Source: Enoplolaimus lenunculus
Lineage: Eukaryota; Nematoda; Enoplea; Enoplida; Thoracostomopsidae
NCBI GenBank assembly: GCA_030248215.1
Contig: JASANG010001017.1
Location: 92,187 to 156,186, forward strand
Direction of reading: 5' to 3'
Length of the DNA stretch: 64,000 bases
In this document: positions 24,366-37,545 of the stretch, one piece after another
How positions within the stretch are numbered: position 1 is the stretch's first letter
Layout of the letters: every line of letters starts with the position of its first letter
Translations under genes and position numbers: made by a program
Notes under the pieces: model-generated
Told to the model about the DNA's origin: nothing
The model's database searches: none
The model's input: the letters and a program-made list of their open reading frames with translations, nothing else

Positions 24366-27060
24366 TTCGACGCGGTTTGCCAACTCACTTTCCACTTTTA
24401 AGGTGTAAACATTCAGTGGTTATATATTTATAAAGAGTTATTGTACACAAATATATCTGTAATTAAACCACAGCCGACATTAGTGTCATTACAACTCTCT
24501 TGCAGCCCTAGTGGTTGTATACAATTATACAAGAACAGGAGTTTTTTAATTTAAAAGGTCCTATTCATTTTTCTGGGAGAGCAATTCTAAGCACGGGTCC
24601 CGAAAAAGAGAAATTTTGGCTTTTTCCGTTGAGGGTCGACCGACCAGTATTTGTTCAGAAATGGTCGGCTTGGAAAAGGTTTTAAATATATGTTCTCATG
24701 ACTCGAATAATTATTTCACACCCAAATTTCACTTTTTAAAAAATTAGAGTTTCGAAGTCTCGAGGTCTTCGCTAGGGATTGACATTTGTTTTTCAATTGG
24801 TTATTTATATATCATTCGACAAACTTTTTAGGTTGACTCAAATGGTGCTCAGTTTTCATTAATTGGGCCAAGGGTTCATAAGGTATGGTTAAACAACTAG
24901 TTTAACATCCTCACAAATGGTTGGCTGACTGCCAATTACTTGTTATACCATAAACTGTAATCCATTGGTTAAATTAAGAACAATTCGGCAGCTACCCAAT
25001 CAGCTGTAAAATCTGCGCCGAATAATATATAACATATCCAGCTTTTTGGCAAAATCAAATTTTTGGTCCCGAGGGGTTGTCCACGACCTCAATAATTAAA
25101 ATTTTCAAAATTTTAAATTTTGATGTTTGCATATTGAATAGTGCAGGTCCTGATAAGCTTCTTTATTGCAAAATTTTCAAAATCGGACCAAGTAAAGAGT
25201 TGATTTTTTTATATTTTATGTTATTCTTAATTCAACTGCTTAAAACATTCATTGTTAATTGCAAGAGCCAAAGTTTTAAACTGACTGGATTGCCGTCGGT
25301 TTCACAGGAGTGAAAATGTAGATCACTCATAATTGAAAAAATTAAAGAACACAACTATGTTAATTTACTTTCAACCATTAGAATTGGAAGCAATAACCAG
25401 AGCATCGACCAACTGCCTACAGTTGTGGCACACAAACAGAAAGACGCCAGAGACGCAGCTCCGTAGCAAATTTCGCCTCGGGTTGAAAACTATAAGCGCC
25501 GCTTGTAGGTCATGTAAAAGCTCAATTTGCCTTTGCAAATTTTTTGTCCCCCTCCGAGCATGTCGAGTCGGCTGTGGACCCACTACACACCAATCCGATG
25601 CTATACCCTGCCTATCATGTAAAAATACTATGGGATAAAACTTATTGCCTATATAGATATTATACTTGTAATTACTTAGCTACAAAATGTTTCTCAAAAT
25701 GCGGATATGCATAATTACGGCAAAAGCTGTAAATTGTGTAAACGGGGTGATTATAACTGAATTTATAGCAGATTTTAGCACGAACAAAACAAACTATACT
25801 TTTGAGTACCAGTGCACAAAGAATGGTTTTGTAAGCTGTAATTAAATCAACAAGTCAGAAATGATCTCTTTTGGTTTGTGATTACAACTGGGACCAGCCA
25901 AGGCCCGAACCGTACCACCGTAGCTAGAAAGGGAACGTTTGACCTCTGTCCTACCTGGATAACTTTTGGCTAGCCAAGACTGGGTCCGTAGCTCGAAGGG
26001 GAACGTTCAGCATCAGAACCCTTTGGAAAACTATGGGTTGACCCTTTAGACAAGTTTTGGCCCACCTGTAACATAGGTGTTTAATCCGCATGTTTCTCAA
26101 AAAAATTTTTTGCACCACTGGCAGTTTCGCTTGGTTCGGTTGGCTACAAGCGTGGCCAAGACACAAATGATGACTTTTAATAGAGGTTCTATTTTCCTCA
26201 ATTACTGTTAAGCTCTAGAACTTCGCTTGAAAAACTTGTTTCCCAAAAAATACTAATTTTTGGTAGAAAGCAAAAGATTTTCTTGTACACTGTTGTTTGT
26301 TATGTTCCTAATCCTTTAACCTGCGCCTACTTTGCTAACTGTTATATGGGAGACTATGATAGAAAGCATACAAGCAACGAATACCGTTACGGTCAATCAA
26401 ATCTTACCGACCGTACTCAGTGAGCATGGGAATATGATGGTTTACCCACCTATCCAGACATTAGTTGAAACTAAGCTTTGAAATATATATTATTGATACA
26501 AGCAAAAATATCTGGTCGCATCGCTTTGTAGCAAAAAGAGCCGACAGCATTCAATACACATTTATTCACCGACACAACCATAGGTTCACTAAAAGTTTCA
26601 ATCTTTGCCCTGAGGGACTGTATTACGGGAATCTAATTAAACATTTAAAAAGTAGCCTGTTTTGCTTTCCGCTACAGCTGAGCTGTGTTGTTACTCCAAT
26701 TGTTCGAAGTTTTCGGTTACTTAATGTACTAAAATGGTTTCTGAGACGGCTTGGAGGCCGTCTGTTTTAAAGTGTTCAAATTTTCGAGGTTCCCGGGTCA
26801 GAATTGGTTTCCGTTGAATATCTGATTTTGTTGCTGATTATTTGATTTTTGGTTTAGCTATGTTAGATACACATAGCAGATTTATTTATGAAAAAAATTG
26901 GAGTTTGGATTTTAGTTTCTCAAAAAACGCCCTCAGCTTTTAATACCGTTATATTTATATATAGGTATAGTTTGAAAATGTGTTACAGCGTATAATGTTC
27001 ATACAAGGCATTACAGTTATCATACCAGGACAAAAAGCGTAAATATTCTATAAGACACGT
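24366..27060. other. Gene-free stretch 5' of the K+ channel
   Basis: It would hold the channel promoter, but I see no clear core element. Words related to AT-rich repeats occur (AATTTTCAAAATTTTAAATT near 25100), and 25900-26170 resembles a worn CAGTGGC-type element. No exon can be supported. Confidence 0.45.
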
Positions 27061-27077
27061 AAACAAGCAGTTATTGC

Positions 27078-27180
27078 AGGTTAGCGCTCTGGCGCAGTGG
27101 TTTACTAGGTTGGTTTGAGACAGGGTGGTACTCTACCGATCCCAGCTTGGGTTTTGGTTTTTTAGTTTCTTGCTTCAATG
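27078..27180 (+). repeat. tRNA-derived SINE-like remnant
   Basis: It carries a good Pol III A-box-like word TGGCGCAGTGGTTTA and, about 50 bases on, a degenerate B-box region around CCGATCCCAGCTTGGG, followed by a T-rich tract. A weaker relative with CTCTGGCATAGTGGTTTATG is near 31255. Confidence 0.4.
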
Positions 27181-27815
27181 CTTCATTTGTTTCAAAGTTG
27201 AGATATGTCGAATTGCTCATTTCGACTTAAAAAAGAAAAGGCTTTATTTGTTTTTTAGAATTCAAGAAAATTTCCATTTTTTACTGATTTGTGTGCAACG
27301 TCCAGTGAAAAAACGAAACGGTAATATGCTGCAAGTATTATCAATTTCTACCTTTTCAGTATTAGTAAAATATCGTCCAATAAGTTTCCAATCCTGCAGA
27401 TTGTGCCAGGCATCTGTCAATTTAATACACGAAGACTGTGCCTTCACTGCAACATAATAACTTTGTCCTAACAACAATAGTGAAGCTGCGATATGATTTG
27501 TGTGTTGGTTTCTGGCAAAACTCACACGGGGTGTGTTTATGCTTTCAGTTTCACGAAGTACTTCAATTAGTACGTTTATAATTTATAAATTTCTAATACT
27601 AGCATTATGCAATCGCTCGATTGAAAAGTGAAAAAAATGATGTACTATATACATTTCGTATGAAAATTTGAAAATTTATATACTTCACTTCACACGTATT
27701 GACCATGAAAATAGCTGGAACCGGAGATAAAGCAAAATTAAGTGAAAAACTATTTAAAATTTAGTGAACAGTGATCTGCAAAGTGTTATCAAAATTGTTT
27801 AAGACAGCCTGTAAT

Positions 27816-28164
27816 CAGGGTGCCACCGGAGGTGAAAAATACTGGAGCCGGAGGTCAACAAAATTTGCCGGAGCCGGAGGTGAGGAAAAATTAGGCAGTT
27901 AAAATGATGTTTAATCCTCTAATTTTTCCAAATATCTGAAAGGTGTTGTTAAAAGTTTGGGGATTACGCTTATTTTTTACGAATTCCTGCCAATCTTTGC
28001 CTCATAATTGTACCAAAAGTTAAAACCAAAGCACAAAACAATTAAATTTGGTAAAATTCTGCAAATATCACTACCGAAATTGTCTTAACCTCCGGCAGAA
28101 ATTTACCCGGAACTGGAGGTCAATTTTCCGCCGGAGCAGGAGGCTGAGCTCCGGTTGCACTCTG
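27816..28164. mobile_element. Non-autonomous hAT-like element with CCGGAG repeats
   Basis: The ends are CAGGGTGCCACCGGAGG and, inverted, CAGAGTGCAACCGGAGC. Flanking octamers CCTGTAAT and CCTGGAAT match at 7 of 8. The 349-bp body repeats GGAGCCGGAGGT near both ends and has no coding capacity. Diverged relatives lie at about 45160-45500 and 54110-54170. Confidence 0.82.
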
Positions 28165-28469
28165 CCTGGAATCGTCTTTTCCACAAGAAGTTTAATTTTA
28201 GGGGTTCAGATTTTACAATACGTTTTCCTTAAATACTCAGCTGTGCAAAATTTGTGTCGGATACTGACTTAGCTATCATAAATGAAAATTCATTGTCCAA
28301 TCTATATGCAAGAAATTGGAACATTTACCCCTTTGATCTAAAAACAACATCTTTTAACCATGTGGTCCCCCGGAATACGCTACTTATTTCTATTTCGATT
28401 TTTTTGTGCTGAAGGGTGCTTCCTATTCTGCAGGGTCGTATAGGTCCAATATACTTAAATAATATATCG

Positions 28470-28560
28470 GTTAGCAGGTTGGTGTGCGAGTGGATTTGTA
28501 GTTAGGGATTGTGGCTGGGTGCAGATTCCATTCCACCTATGATCATCGACGATATGTGCA
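28470..28560 (+). repeat. Possible SINE head
   Basis: A-box-like TGGTGTGCGAGTGG and B-box-like GGTGCAGATTCCA lie about 40 bp apart, the spacing of a tRNA-derived promoter. A diverged copy is possible; no cloverleaf can be drawn with confidence. Confidence 0.35.
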
Positions 28561-28962
28561 ATGGGCTATAAAGGCCAAAATTCATACAGATATTGCAGTA
28601 AGAAACAAGTGGTAAGTTGTTAAAAATTGAATTTTTTTAAATTGATCAGTTCACGCAAAAATATAGAGGGTTTGTTAAGGCTAAAAATGACTATATACCT
28701 AGTGATTTATGTGCCAGTCAACGTTGCAACGATAGGGTTTTATGGAAAGCGTTTGATATTTGCACCATTTTTGCCCAAGCGCGCAAAATTTAGTCAAGAT
28801 AACTTCCTAACGTAACACGTCACATTAGGCCTCGAACTTTTAATCGGCACTAAACCTGTATCTGCCGTAGGTATAAAGTGAGTCATAACAGTAGTAGAGA
28901 GTTTGCAACCTGATCTGTGCCTTGGTTTCCTGCTAGTGCTACTTATATGTTTCTATGCGTTA

Positions 28963-29215
28963 AGCTGGGTGCAAAGCGGAACTGAATTGCATCGGAATCC
29001 GTGATCGGAAAGACAAATTTTATTAGTAAACAAAAAATATTATAGAAAGTTACACAGCTACAAATTATAGCAATGTTTCAAACCATCCAATGTTGTATGT
29101 AGCTGTTGAAAGCTGGGTGCAAAGCGGAACTGGATTATACCGGAATTGGATTCGGAATCAGAACAGCAAATTTACACCGGCATCGGAATCGGAATCGGAA
29201 CTACAAAATTTGTGA
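28963..29215. repeat. Two fragments with GCTGGGTGCAAAGCGGAAC ends
   Basis: The word GCTGGGTGCAAAGCGGAACT occurs near 28968 and again near 29112. Each is followed by repeated ATCGGAATC-type words. They look like the same terminus of a DNA element inserted or duplicated twice. The opposite ends were not found. Confidence 0.5.
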
Positions 29216-29719
29216 CTAGGCGGTTTTGTATTAACAAAGTATAACACTGATTTAGAATGTCTGTTGGCTTGCAACAATTCTCAAAGACGTCGCATGAACA
29301 AATTGGCAAGAATTTTTTGGCTCTGTAAGCTATACTACAATCATTGATAAGTTAATATGTCGAAAACAATTTAATAGATAAATGATGCACAATATTTATA
29401 CAACATATCACAAGTAGGCCTAAAATTGTCAACGAATGAGAAAACAAGCAAGTAATGTTTTCAGAATTAATATTTTTTGTACAAAGAATTGCAATTGGAG
29501 CGAGTTTCAAAACATATGAAAGGCTTCACAATACAAAAATTTGTACAATTTTTCCACGCTCAAAAAATACATTTTGCTATATGGCTTCTTTGCGTTCCAC
29601 GTACACAACTTAATTCTAAGACAGTCTGTCAGTGGCTTAAGTTTTAGCCGTTTTAATGACTTACTGAGATGGCATTGGCAAAAACAGGATATATGGTTCG
29701 CAGTTGGAAAGTTAGAGAT

Positions 29720-30045
29720 ACTGTCTTCCGTAATGCATTGTTCGCAATAAAAAAATTTCATTTTACCACCGAAAACAGTATATGGCAGGGTTAACATATG
29801 TCAAATTTCATAATTGTCATGTGCTAACCCTACTACCATAACGCAAAAATGTGTACAAAATGTCATGTGAATATTATTAAAGTGGTGCTGTGACACGTAT
29901 CAGGGTAGGGATAAGTCCTTTTGCGTTTGGCTAGGGTTCACGCATGACAATTTTGAAAATTAACACACTGTTAACCCTACATTATAGTGTTTTTGGTGGC
30001 AAAATGAAGTTTTTTGTGAACGACGCATATTTCATTGATTGAGTT
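29720..30045. repeat. Long inverted repeat with arms of about 110 bp
   Basis: The arm at about 29720-29833, read in reverse complement, matches about 29932-30045. Shared words include TAGGGTT, CATGACAATT.TGAAA, TGTTAACCCT and GGTGG.AAAATGAA. About 100 bp of unrelated sequence separates the arms. It would fold into a long hairpin; a worn MITE or an inverted duplication is likely. Confidence 0.65.
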
Positions 30046-31603
30046 TTGTCGTAAACCAGCTCAAATCTTGATGCTGGTTTTGTTTCAGTTTATATTTGCG
30101 TTGCGTACAATTTCCAACAGCCATTCAAAAGTGATTTTTTGTTCGCCTTAGAAGGTGCATTCCACTTTACCAACAAAACAAAGACAACACAAAGATTTAT
30201 GAATAATTTTTAGATTGCATATGCGTTCGAGTTTACATCTAAATACATCAAAAACCCGTGTTCTCAGGCTGACCAAAACTAATCATAAATGTGTTAACGT
30301 AAATCAGTTTTTATACGGATCATAAAAAGGGCATTTTTATGTCTTCGGGTAATCTTTACGGTTGTCAACCTAAGTAGTTCGTTGCGCTATACTTTTGTGT
30401 GCGCGGCAACGCTGCGCGGCACCACGAGTTACAAATAAAACTAACAAATCGCATATTTTATAGCGTGGGTGTACACTGATAAGTTCAGATTACATACTTC
30501 ATAACTGCGCCACTACGCTGCAATTAGCTACGCTTATCAGGTTCGTACACCTAAAATTACATAATTTTACAATTGTCGGCTCGACATGCTATCATTGGTT
30601 GAAAGTACATGCCTAAATACATATTAATATATTGATTATCCACCTTAATCAATTACTCTAATTTACAGTCCACCTCATTTTAAGTTTGTAGTTTTGTACT
30701 ATTCAACAGCGGGGAAATTAAAAAAAATTTCATTTCCGTTTCGAAATCAAAACAATATTTCTGTTGAAAAAATTTAGTTCCGAGTTTCAACGTCTATTCC
30801 ATCTTAAATTTAATATCTTATAGTTGTAACCGGTACCGCAGCATACATATTTGTTTTTAACAATTTAAAATGTGAACAATTCACATTCAGATAAAAAAAT
30901 GTGACTTGAAATTACACCGCATTTGATGAAACCGCTACATTAATAATAGATAACAATCACACTTGAGTGGGTGTCCTTAAAATATAGCCATAGCTTTTGA
31001 CACATGGTTTGATAAGACGGTAATTAAGCCAGAAATATATTACTGGAGTTTTTATATCAACGACAGGGGGAACTAGACAAGATTTGACGTCTGAAGCATT
31101 AAAAGTTTTTATACGAGGTGGCCTGAGGTGCGAATAACTTTAAGTAGACTCTAGAATGTTACACGTTGTTGTTGTTAACCGTGTAATCACATTTTTTCGT
31201 CTCTTTGAAGTCTGCGATGGATATATGATATATCTCACTGTTTCCCAATATATACGCTCTGGCATAGTGGTTTATGTATAGATTGGTCCATGTTATTTTG
31301 ATGGGCGAAATATTTTTTGCAGGACCATAATAGAGTAAGGTCACGCTTTAGACAAATTTTGTTACTTTAGATTTGGTTTAGGTTTAGTTACAGGCTCATC
31401 GTTACACTGAGGCATAGGCTTAGGCTTAGGCTGAGAAATACGCTAATAAATACACCTCTCAAAGTAACATTGGTCGATATATTTATACATACATAGAACA
31501 GTTTTTCAAGAATGACTCATGCTGCTAAACTGTAGTATTTGCGATAAATTTGTTTCGATCCACAGAGAACGATAGGTACTTTTCAGTTTCAGTTTCTATT
31601 CAT

Positions 31604-32044
31604 GTGAGCGTTGGTACTGTATTGACCCAAATAAGAGGGGGACTGATATTTATTTGGCCTCTCCAGAGGGTACCCCCCTTGTTATTTGGTTACGGACTGT
31701 TATTTATTTTTAACCCACGCTCCGCCACCCTTCGTTACTGATATATATCCGGTACTGCAACTATCCGTTAAATTAAACGTATATTTGTCACGTTTCAATA
31801 GTTTGAGCGATCATAAAAGGTTATACTTATGAATGTACTTTCAAAATTTAAGTACGCTTTAAAGTTTCGAACTCAAATTATTTGGTCCGGGAGTCATTTA
31901 TGTGCTACAGTTAGAGTTAATTGACATTTATGGACTCTAGTTAGGGTTTAGGGACTCTATCCGCTTACGGTCCCTTATTAGGGATACGGACTCTTATTGA
32001 TTCGGACCCAAAATGGGGACCCCCTCTTATTACCCCCCTCTTCC
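31604..32044. mobile_element. Best copy of the ACTGTA...CCGAATAAGAGGGGG DNA-element family
   Basis: The left end is TACTGTATTGACCCAAATAAG followed by GGGGG. The right part ends GGACCCCCTCTTATTAC, the inverse of AATAAGAGGGGG. The body holds TTAGGGATACGGACTC words. Relatives: 14985, 17147 (inverted), 20196, 37120 and 59279. Comparison with 17147 suggests that the full right terminus is missing here, just where the next element begins. The superfamily is undetermined. Confidence 0.6.
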
Positions 32045-32637
32045 AAAATTACGCTTGACTTCTCGCTCTCTTCGCTCGTCAGCTTTTTTTCTTTACTGTG
32101 CATCGCACGACCTCCCTCGTTCGGAGTTTCAGGGTCCACTACTGTTGAGATTTCCGAATTGTAAATTTGAACTTAATAGGGGTGCAATCGCTGACAGGCT
32201 TCTAGAACGAAAAAAATTGCGCAACACCAATTTTTAAAATGGTTACAAAACATTTCGACGCTGAACGTGGTCACAGCCATAGCAAAAAATTTACCGGAAA
32301 CGAACGCCGAATTTCTTGAAAAGTCGTATAAAATCGAAGCACTGAAATTAGGTTGAATCGTTTGTTTTATATTTGAGCGCTTTCACTCAAACCATTTTTT
32401 ATCAAGACACCAGCTGTTTGATTAAAGTGCAGCGGCGTAATGGGTGTAGCCATGGTCGGAGGACTAACTATTTAAATTGCAGCACTCTTCAAATTTAAAC
32501 AAGAATTATAAATTTAACATATAGTACATGTACTAAGTAGTGGAACCAAAAATATAGTGTTAGTAGTTGTAATTTATACACATATGATTGTCACAATGTT
32601 TTGTGAGCGAAGCGAGCGAGAAACCAAACGCAATTTT
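32045..32637. mobile_element. Terminal-inverted-repeat element with a GCGAAGCGAGCGAG end motif
   Basis: The left end (AAAATTACGCTTGACTTCTC, then GCTCTCTTCGCTCG) is the inverse of the right end (GAGCGAAGCGAGCGAGAAAC, then CAAACGCAATTTT). The inverted repeat is about 38 bp. Single ends of the same type occur near 5735, 35540 and 57190. No transposase is visible and no clear target duplication is seen. Confidence 0.6.
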
Positions 32638-33552
32638 ACTACGAAATCCTAATATGCTAAATTTAATTTCGTGTGTGAAAGATGAGATACCTAAATCCTT
32701 CAAGATCCGCCGTTGTCTTAGCGTGTAATAGAGCCCGAAAACTTAAATATTTAGGCAGCAAAAAGTCACAAAACGTATGTAGAATAGAGATAGTAAAAGT
32801 AAAACTTGTAACTGAAGTGAGCGAGACATTAGACACATTTTTCGCATTATATCAACGATGAGGCTAGCAACCCCAATGCAAAAATTCACCAATCACAAGT
32901 GCGGACACGCATTTCAATGCATAAATCGGCAAACACGCGACAGAAGAGAAATTACAAGTATTTAAAGCACCACTTTTAAGCATAATAAGGTTTCAAATCT
33001 GCCAATCGCCAACACTTATATCGGATTTCACATTTATAGCCTGAATCGTGGAGAGTTTGTGAGCACTACAGTTTCTAAAGTTTTGTTTAGCTTTTTGTGG
33101 CAAAGAAGACAGCATTATAATACCCCGAACAACAGCAAAATTTACTGTTTTCAAACCAAACCCAAAATAACTTTAAGCTTCTTAAAATATCGTTGCCAAC
33201 TGCTATATTAATTTTTAGGTTCAAGCAAATTTTATCATTGGCTTTCGGCATAAAGTCGAACCTTTTTTACCGGCGATTATTTCGGGTTGCGAATTAATAC
33301 CACAGAGAAATGCAGTTAACTGGCTAACAGTTTGTTACAGTAGTATACTGTACTTTTTCAAGCTTCAACACCTCATGTTTTACGGTGTATTATAGTCCTG
33401 AGCTTAAAAGAAAATATATCATCGAATGAGATAGTTTTAAGCAAAGCACGTTAGGAATAAAGAATTCTTAGTAGAAGAGCGAGAGAAATTTGTTGAGGGT
33501 GACAAAGATAAGTTTTAAGTATGAAAAATTCTTTGAATGCTGTCAATAAATG

Positions 33553-33749
33553 GGCCCGTGTATAGAACAGGGTCGGAACAGTAGTATAAGCATATTGCTA
33601 AGCCTAAGCCTAAGCCTAGGTGTAAGGAAAAGCCTATGCTTAAGCCAAAGCCCGAGCCTAAGCCTAATCAAGAAAGTTAGTCTAAAGCTAAAACTAACTC
33701 TATTACTGCCATGTTGGAAAACGATCCGGGCCTGTTCTATACATGGGCC
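33553..33749. mobile_element. MITE of the GGCCCATG/TTAGGC family with a perfect 8-bp target duplication
   Basis: Termini GGCCCGTGTATAGAACAG and, inverted, GGCCCATGTATAGAACAG are flanked on both sides by AATAAATG, a perfect 8-bp target duplication. The 197-bp interior is rich in CCTAAGCCTAAG, the inverse of TTAGGC. Diverged family members lie near 7200, 43215, 43500-43612, 44100, 44340, 52580, 56710, 59470-59630, 62615 and 63640. Confidence 0.88.
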
Positions 33750-33882
33750 AATAAATGTAGCGGTCATGCTGGCAGAAGACGTAAACATGCCGGCGGTGTC
33801 CTCCCCCAGTCCCAGCCATTCTCCGTAGTTGTACCCTCGAATGTAAGCCATATTACTGTGTTGTGATTTTTACTATGTGGAT

Positions 33883-34096
33883 TGCGCTATACTTTTGTTG
33901 ACGTCCAACACCGTCCGTCACCCGCCCGTCGCCGTCCGTCACTGTAAGTTACAGGTACGGCGCCGTCCGTCACGCGTACGGCGCCGTCCGTCACTATACA
34001 GTATCATATGTGTGTAATTTTCGTACAATTCACGGTGACGGACAACGCCGGACGGTGACAGTCGGCGCAACACGACGAGTGTAGCGACACCCTATT
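33883..34096. repeat. GC-rich inverted-repeat block with CGCCGTCCGTCAC repeats
   Basis: The word GCCGTCCGTCAC occurs four times at 33930-34000. Its inverse, GTGACGGACAACGCCGGACG, follows near 34033. The outer ends GCGCTATACTTTTGT and, inverted, TCGCTACACTCGTCG are loosely alike, so this may be a small DNA element. The same left word, TTGCGCTATACTTTTGT, recurs near 30384. Confidence 0.5.
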
Positions 34097-37000
34097 GGTG
34101 CTGCTAAAACACATATAGTCTACACAACCAAAATTTCATAAAACAGCACTATTTCCACGATTGTTGCTTAAATATTAAACCTGTAAAGAATTGTAACTAA
34201 TGAATCAGTCAATGAACACGCAATGTTTACAATTTTAACTGCTGGGCGGTATTTTGTCCTGTTGCCCTCTAGCAATCAGTAGCGTGCTGAGAAATTTGGA
34301 TTAATTCCGGTTGTCAGTTGAAAAATCTGCTAAAAGTATTGTTTTTAAGTTAAAATGGGCTTAACGTAACGATAAGTCTATTGAATTAGTGTGGTTACGC
34401 GATTTAATCCCGTTTGTGTGAGTGGGTTTTAATGAGGGCCCTCCCGGGTCGCCCCTGTTTGTTATGTCAAGAATTCATATCGGTTGAAGTCCTAACGACT
34501 AATTTTTAAGTACGGTATTTTAAATTAAAAATCAAAATACACAAAACAACCATAAAATCAGGTCAATAATTACAAACAATTACAATGTTGCAGATGTGAT
34601 TGCAGCAACTAACCATTCCGACTGATTATAACATTATTAAAAATGCACGGCTTCGATTGGTTGCCTTTTAGACGTACACGAATTTTGTAATTTTTCTGGC
34701 GTTGCGTGATATCAATTACGTTAAGGGCTTCGCAAAAATTTTTTTAAACGATATAGAAAAATTATCGGTTCGTACAAATTGCCTGTAATTAAAAATTTGT
34801 TTGGGTTTCACTTGAATTTGTGGGCTGAATCTTCGTGGAACTGATCAAGCAAGGGATCGCCAATTCTGCTGTTTTGCGGGCATGGAAGAATCGTGACCTT
34901 TGCGGGCTAAGAGACTCATTTGTGTTACGGAGCTCACAAAAAAATTGATTAGAAAACGTGGGTCAAAATATATTTCTCTAATCAAAATTTGTTTTTGTCG
35001 ACACACTCGGCAGGGTGTCTTGAATATGCGACTCCTGACGCTGGGACCTTGTTATCGCTTTCCCTTATGACTTGATCCAGCCAACTATTGCAGTTCAAAT
35101 CTAAATTTATTATCATGACTGTAGCTCAGCGTACTGTAGTACCCACGCAAAATTCATTCAAAAAGATAAACGCATCACAATTATGAAGTGTTTAAAATAT
35201 TTGAAAGACTCGCCTAAAATCAGTGACTTTAAACTTTTACTTTATTCACAAACAAACAGAATAATGCTGGTGACTACGATTTTAGGCGAACTATTACCAA
35301 AATCACGTGACTTCAGACAACCATTGGCTCTTTTGGCCAGTTTTGCTTCAAGCCTAAAGCCCAAACCGGTAAAAGCCGCCATCGCTTGACTTTTGTACCA
35401 CAGATGGGTTAATCAATGATGACCTGTTCGTACAAAATCTCACAAATGGCAAGAATCTTTATGCTGGGTTGAGTGACGAAGCCGAAATTTTTGATGAGGG
35501 ACTACGCTATGAACAAATATAATGGTGAACAGTCATAAGCGAAGTGAACGGGACGCCAAACGCAAATTTAGTGCGAACATCTTAGGACAATATTGTGGTT
35601 GTGCTCTAGTTGAGGACTAGTCCTGGGTGCCCCCCTTTGGATGCGCCAGTGGTTAGGTTCTTCCTGTTATCGACCAGACACAATAGCCAACGGTTTTCAG
35701 TTTTGTGAATGTTGTTCAACTCAAATTTAAAAGTGTTACGCCCTTGTCTACTGAAAAACACTTTCACTATTGTGAGTCCGCACTCTAAACAACACTTTTG
35801 GGGGCTTTAGTCAAGACCAACAAGTAGACCATAATTATATGGTGCAGCTTCAGTGATGTTTTTGTAGCCAATGGCTAGCATTGTACCGTTTCAATGAACG
35901 ATTTCAACGATACTAAGCTTTAGTAAGTTAGTATTTGAAGACTTGAAAGCCAGGGAATGATACTGATTGGGGGGCAATGATACGAAACGTTTGCTGTAGA
36001 TACCTGGAATTTTGAGGCTAAACCTCAGCGTTTGTTTATGCATTACAATATGTTTAAATTTCGGTTTTAAGTTTCAACTTAGCAACAGCGGGATTACGTT
36101 TACCTAGCTTATATTTACACATATTATGTGAACACGACCTAAACAAAAACAAAGAATGAACACAGAAGGGGTCCAGACCCGCTACAACTAATTGTTCACT
36201 ATGAAAAGTTATGGACACTTCTGTGCCGATGGGTCTATCCTGTTTCTCCGCATCGGCCAGCGCTACGCCACAAATGGTCGGATTTTATTTTGTTCTTTGC
36301 ATATTTAGGCTTCTCGTGATCTTTTTTGAACATTTTACACTCAAATTTGAGTCCCAAAGTCACCCTGAAACCCGAACAATTTTGTAAAAATAGATAACGT
36401 ATATCAATTGAAACAGCTTGCACTGGTGAGTCAAAAGGTGTTCAATTTTTCTGACTCAGACGATTAATTAACAAGTGTACACAGGTAACTGATTAGGTGC
36501 AACCCGAAATCGGTAGCAGAGCGCCGAATGAGATATTTAACCAAAACTCGTTAACCAGATGTCTGATTGTAACAACTTAAACACCATTTGCAAGCTTCGT
36601 CGAATGTTGTGTAATTTGTGTAACATTTTGTAAAAAAATTTTTGTGTGCCTGCGGCATAACGAAATAGGCCCGTAGCGAACAATCCGAGTTTCAGAAAAA
36701 CCAATCCAAAGTGGTTTTGAAACCAGAACCAGGAAATATATTTGGTATCTGGAATTCAGAACTACAGAATGATGCGCTACAATAAAATAAACAAATTAAA
36801 TAGTAGCAGAGTAGGTTGAATAGTTAAAATATGCTTATAACTTTTACGATTAGCTTGGAATGACGAATCTGAAGAATAGCCAAAGAAGTTTTACGGCGCA
36901 GAAACTATTAATAATATATTCAGCGGCTGAACCAAAAACAAAAAATAAACCAAAAACTTTGGCTTTGTGCAATAACTGTTTGTTGTTTGCATTTATTTTA

Positions 37001-37119
37001 TTGTATATACTTAAATTCAAAATTGTCCACGTCAAAGATACAAGCTTTTAATACCTTAATAAAATAACTTAGTTAATTTCATACTAAAGTTTTCCAGGAT
37101 GTTTTGGTGCTATTAACTG

Positions 37120-37545
37120 TTATAGCGAGCCGAATAAGAGGAGATAGACTGATATTTAAATAGCCTTTCCGGAGTTCACCTTCAAGCGATTCAGATCCAG
37201 AGTGTTATTTATTTTTCAATCCAGCTTCAGCTATTAGCACCCCCCCCACCTTTACTTTATGCCGGGAACGGTTATGTTTATTACTTTAAAAACTTTTAAG
37301 CTTGGGAGTGCAACTACAATAAAATACAGGTAGCATTACTACTTTGAGTAATTATCAAATTTTGTACTGAACTTAATTTTGTCCAGGAAACATTTACGCA
37401 ATCTCATTGGGCCTAGCGTAATCGATGTTCATGGCGTAATTAGTAATTTTTGACCTTACGCATTTACAGACTCATTAAGGAAATAGACTCCTGCAGACCA
37501 AACATAAGCCCCTCGGACTCTTATTTTTGTCCCTCTCACTGGTCA
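37120..37545. mobile_element. Diverged full-length-like copy of the 31604 family
   Basis: The left end is AACTGTTATAGCGAGCCGAA, then TAAGAGG. The body has GACTGATATTTA and GTTATTTATTTTTCAATCC. The right part has CTCGGACTCTTATTTTTGTCC. It is more worn than the copy at 31604. Confidence 0.5.

Noticed and set aside
25371-25638. Opposed frames of 70-101 codons
   Set aside because: No splice pattern, no domain and both strands open; no reason to prefer either.
33543-33851. Leu/Ser/Arg-rich frames on both strands
   Set aside because: They read through the TTAGGC-type repeats of a MITE with an exact target duplication.
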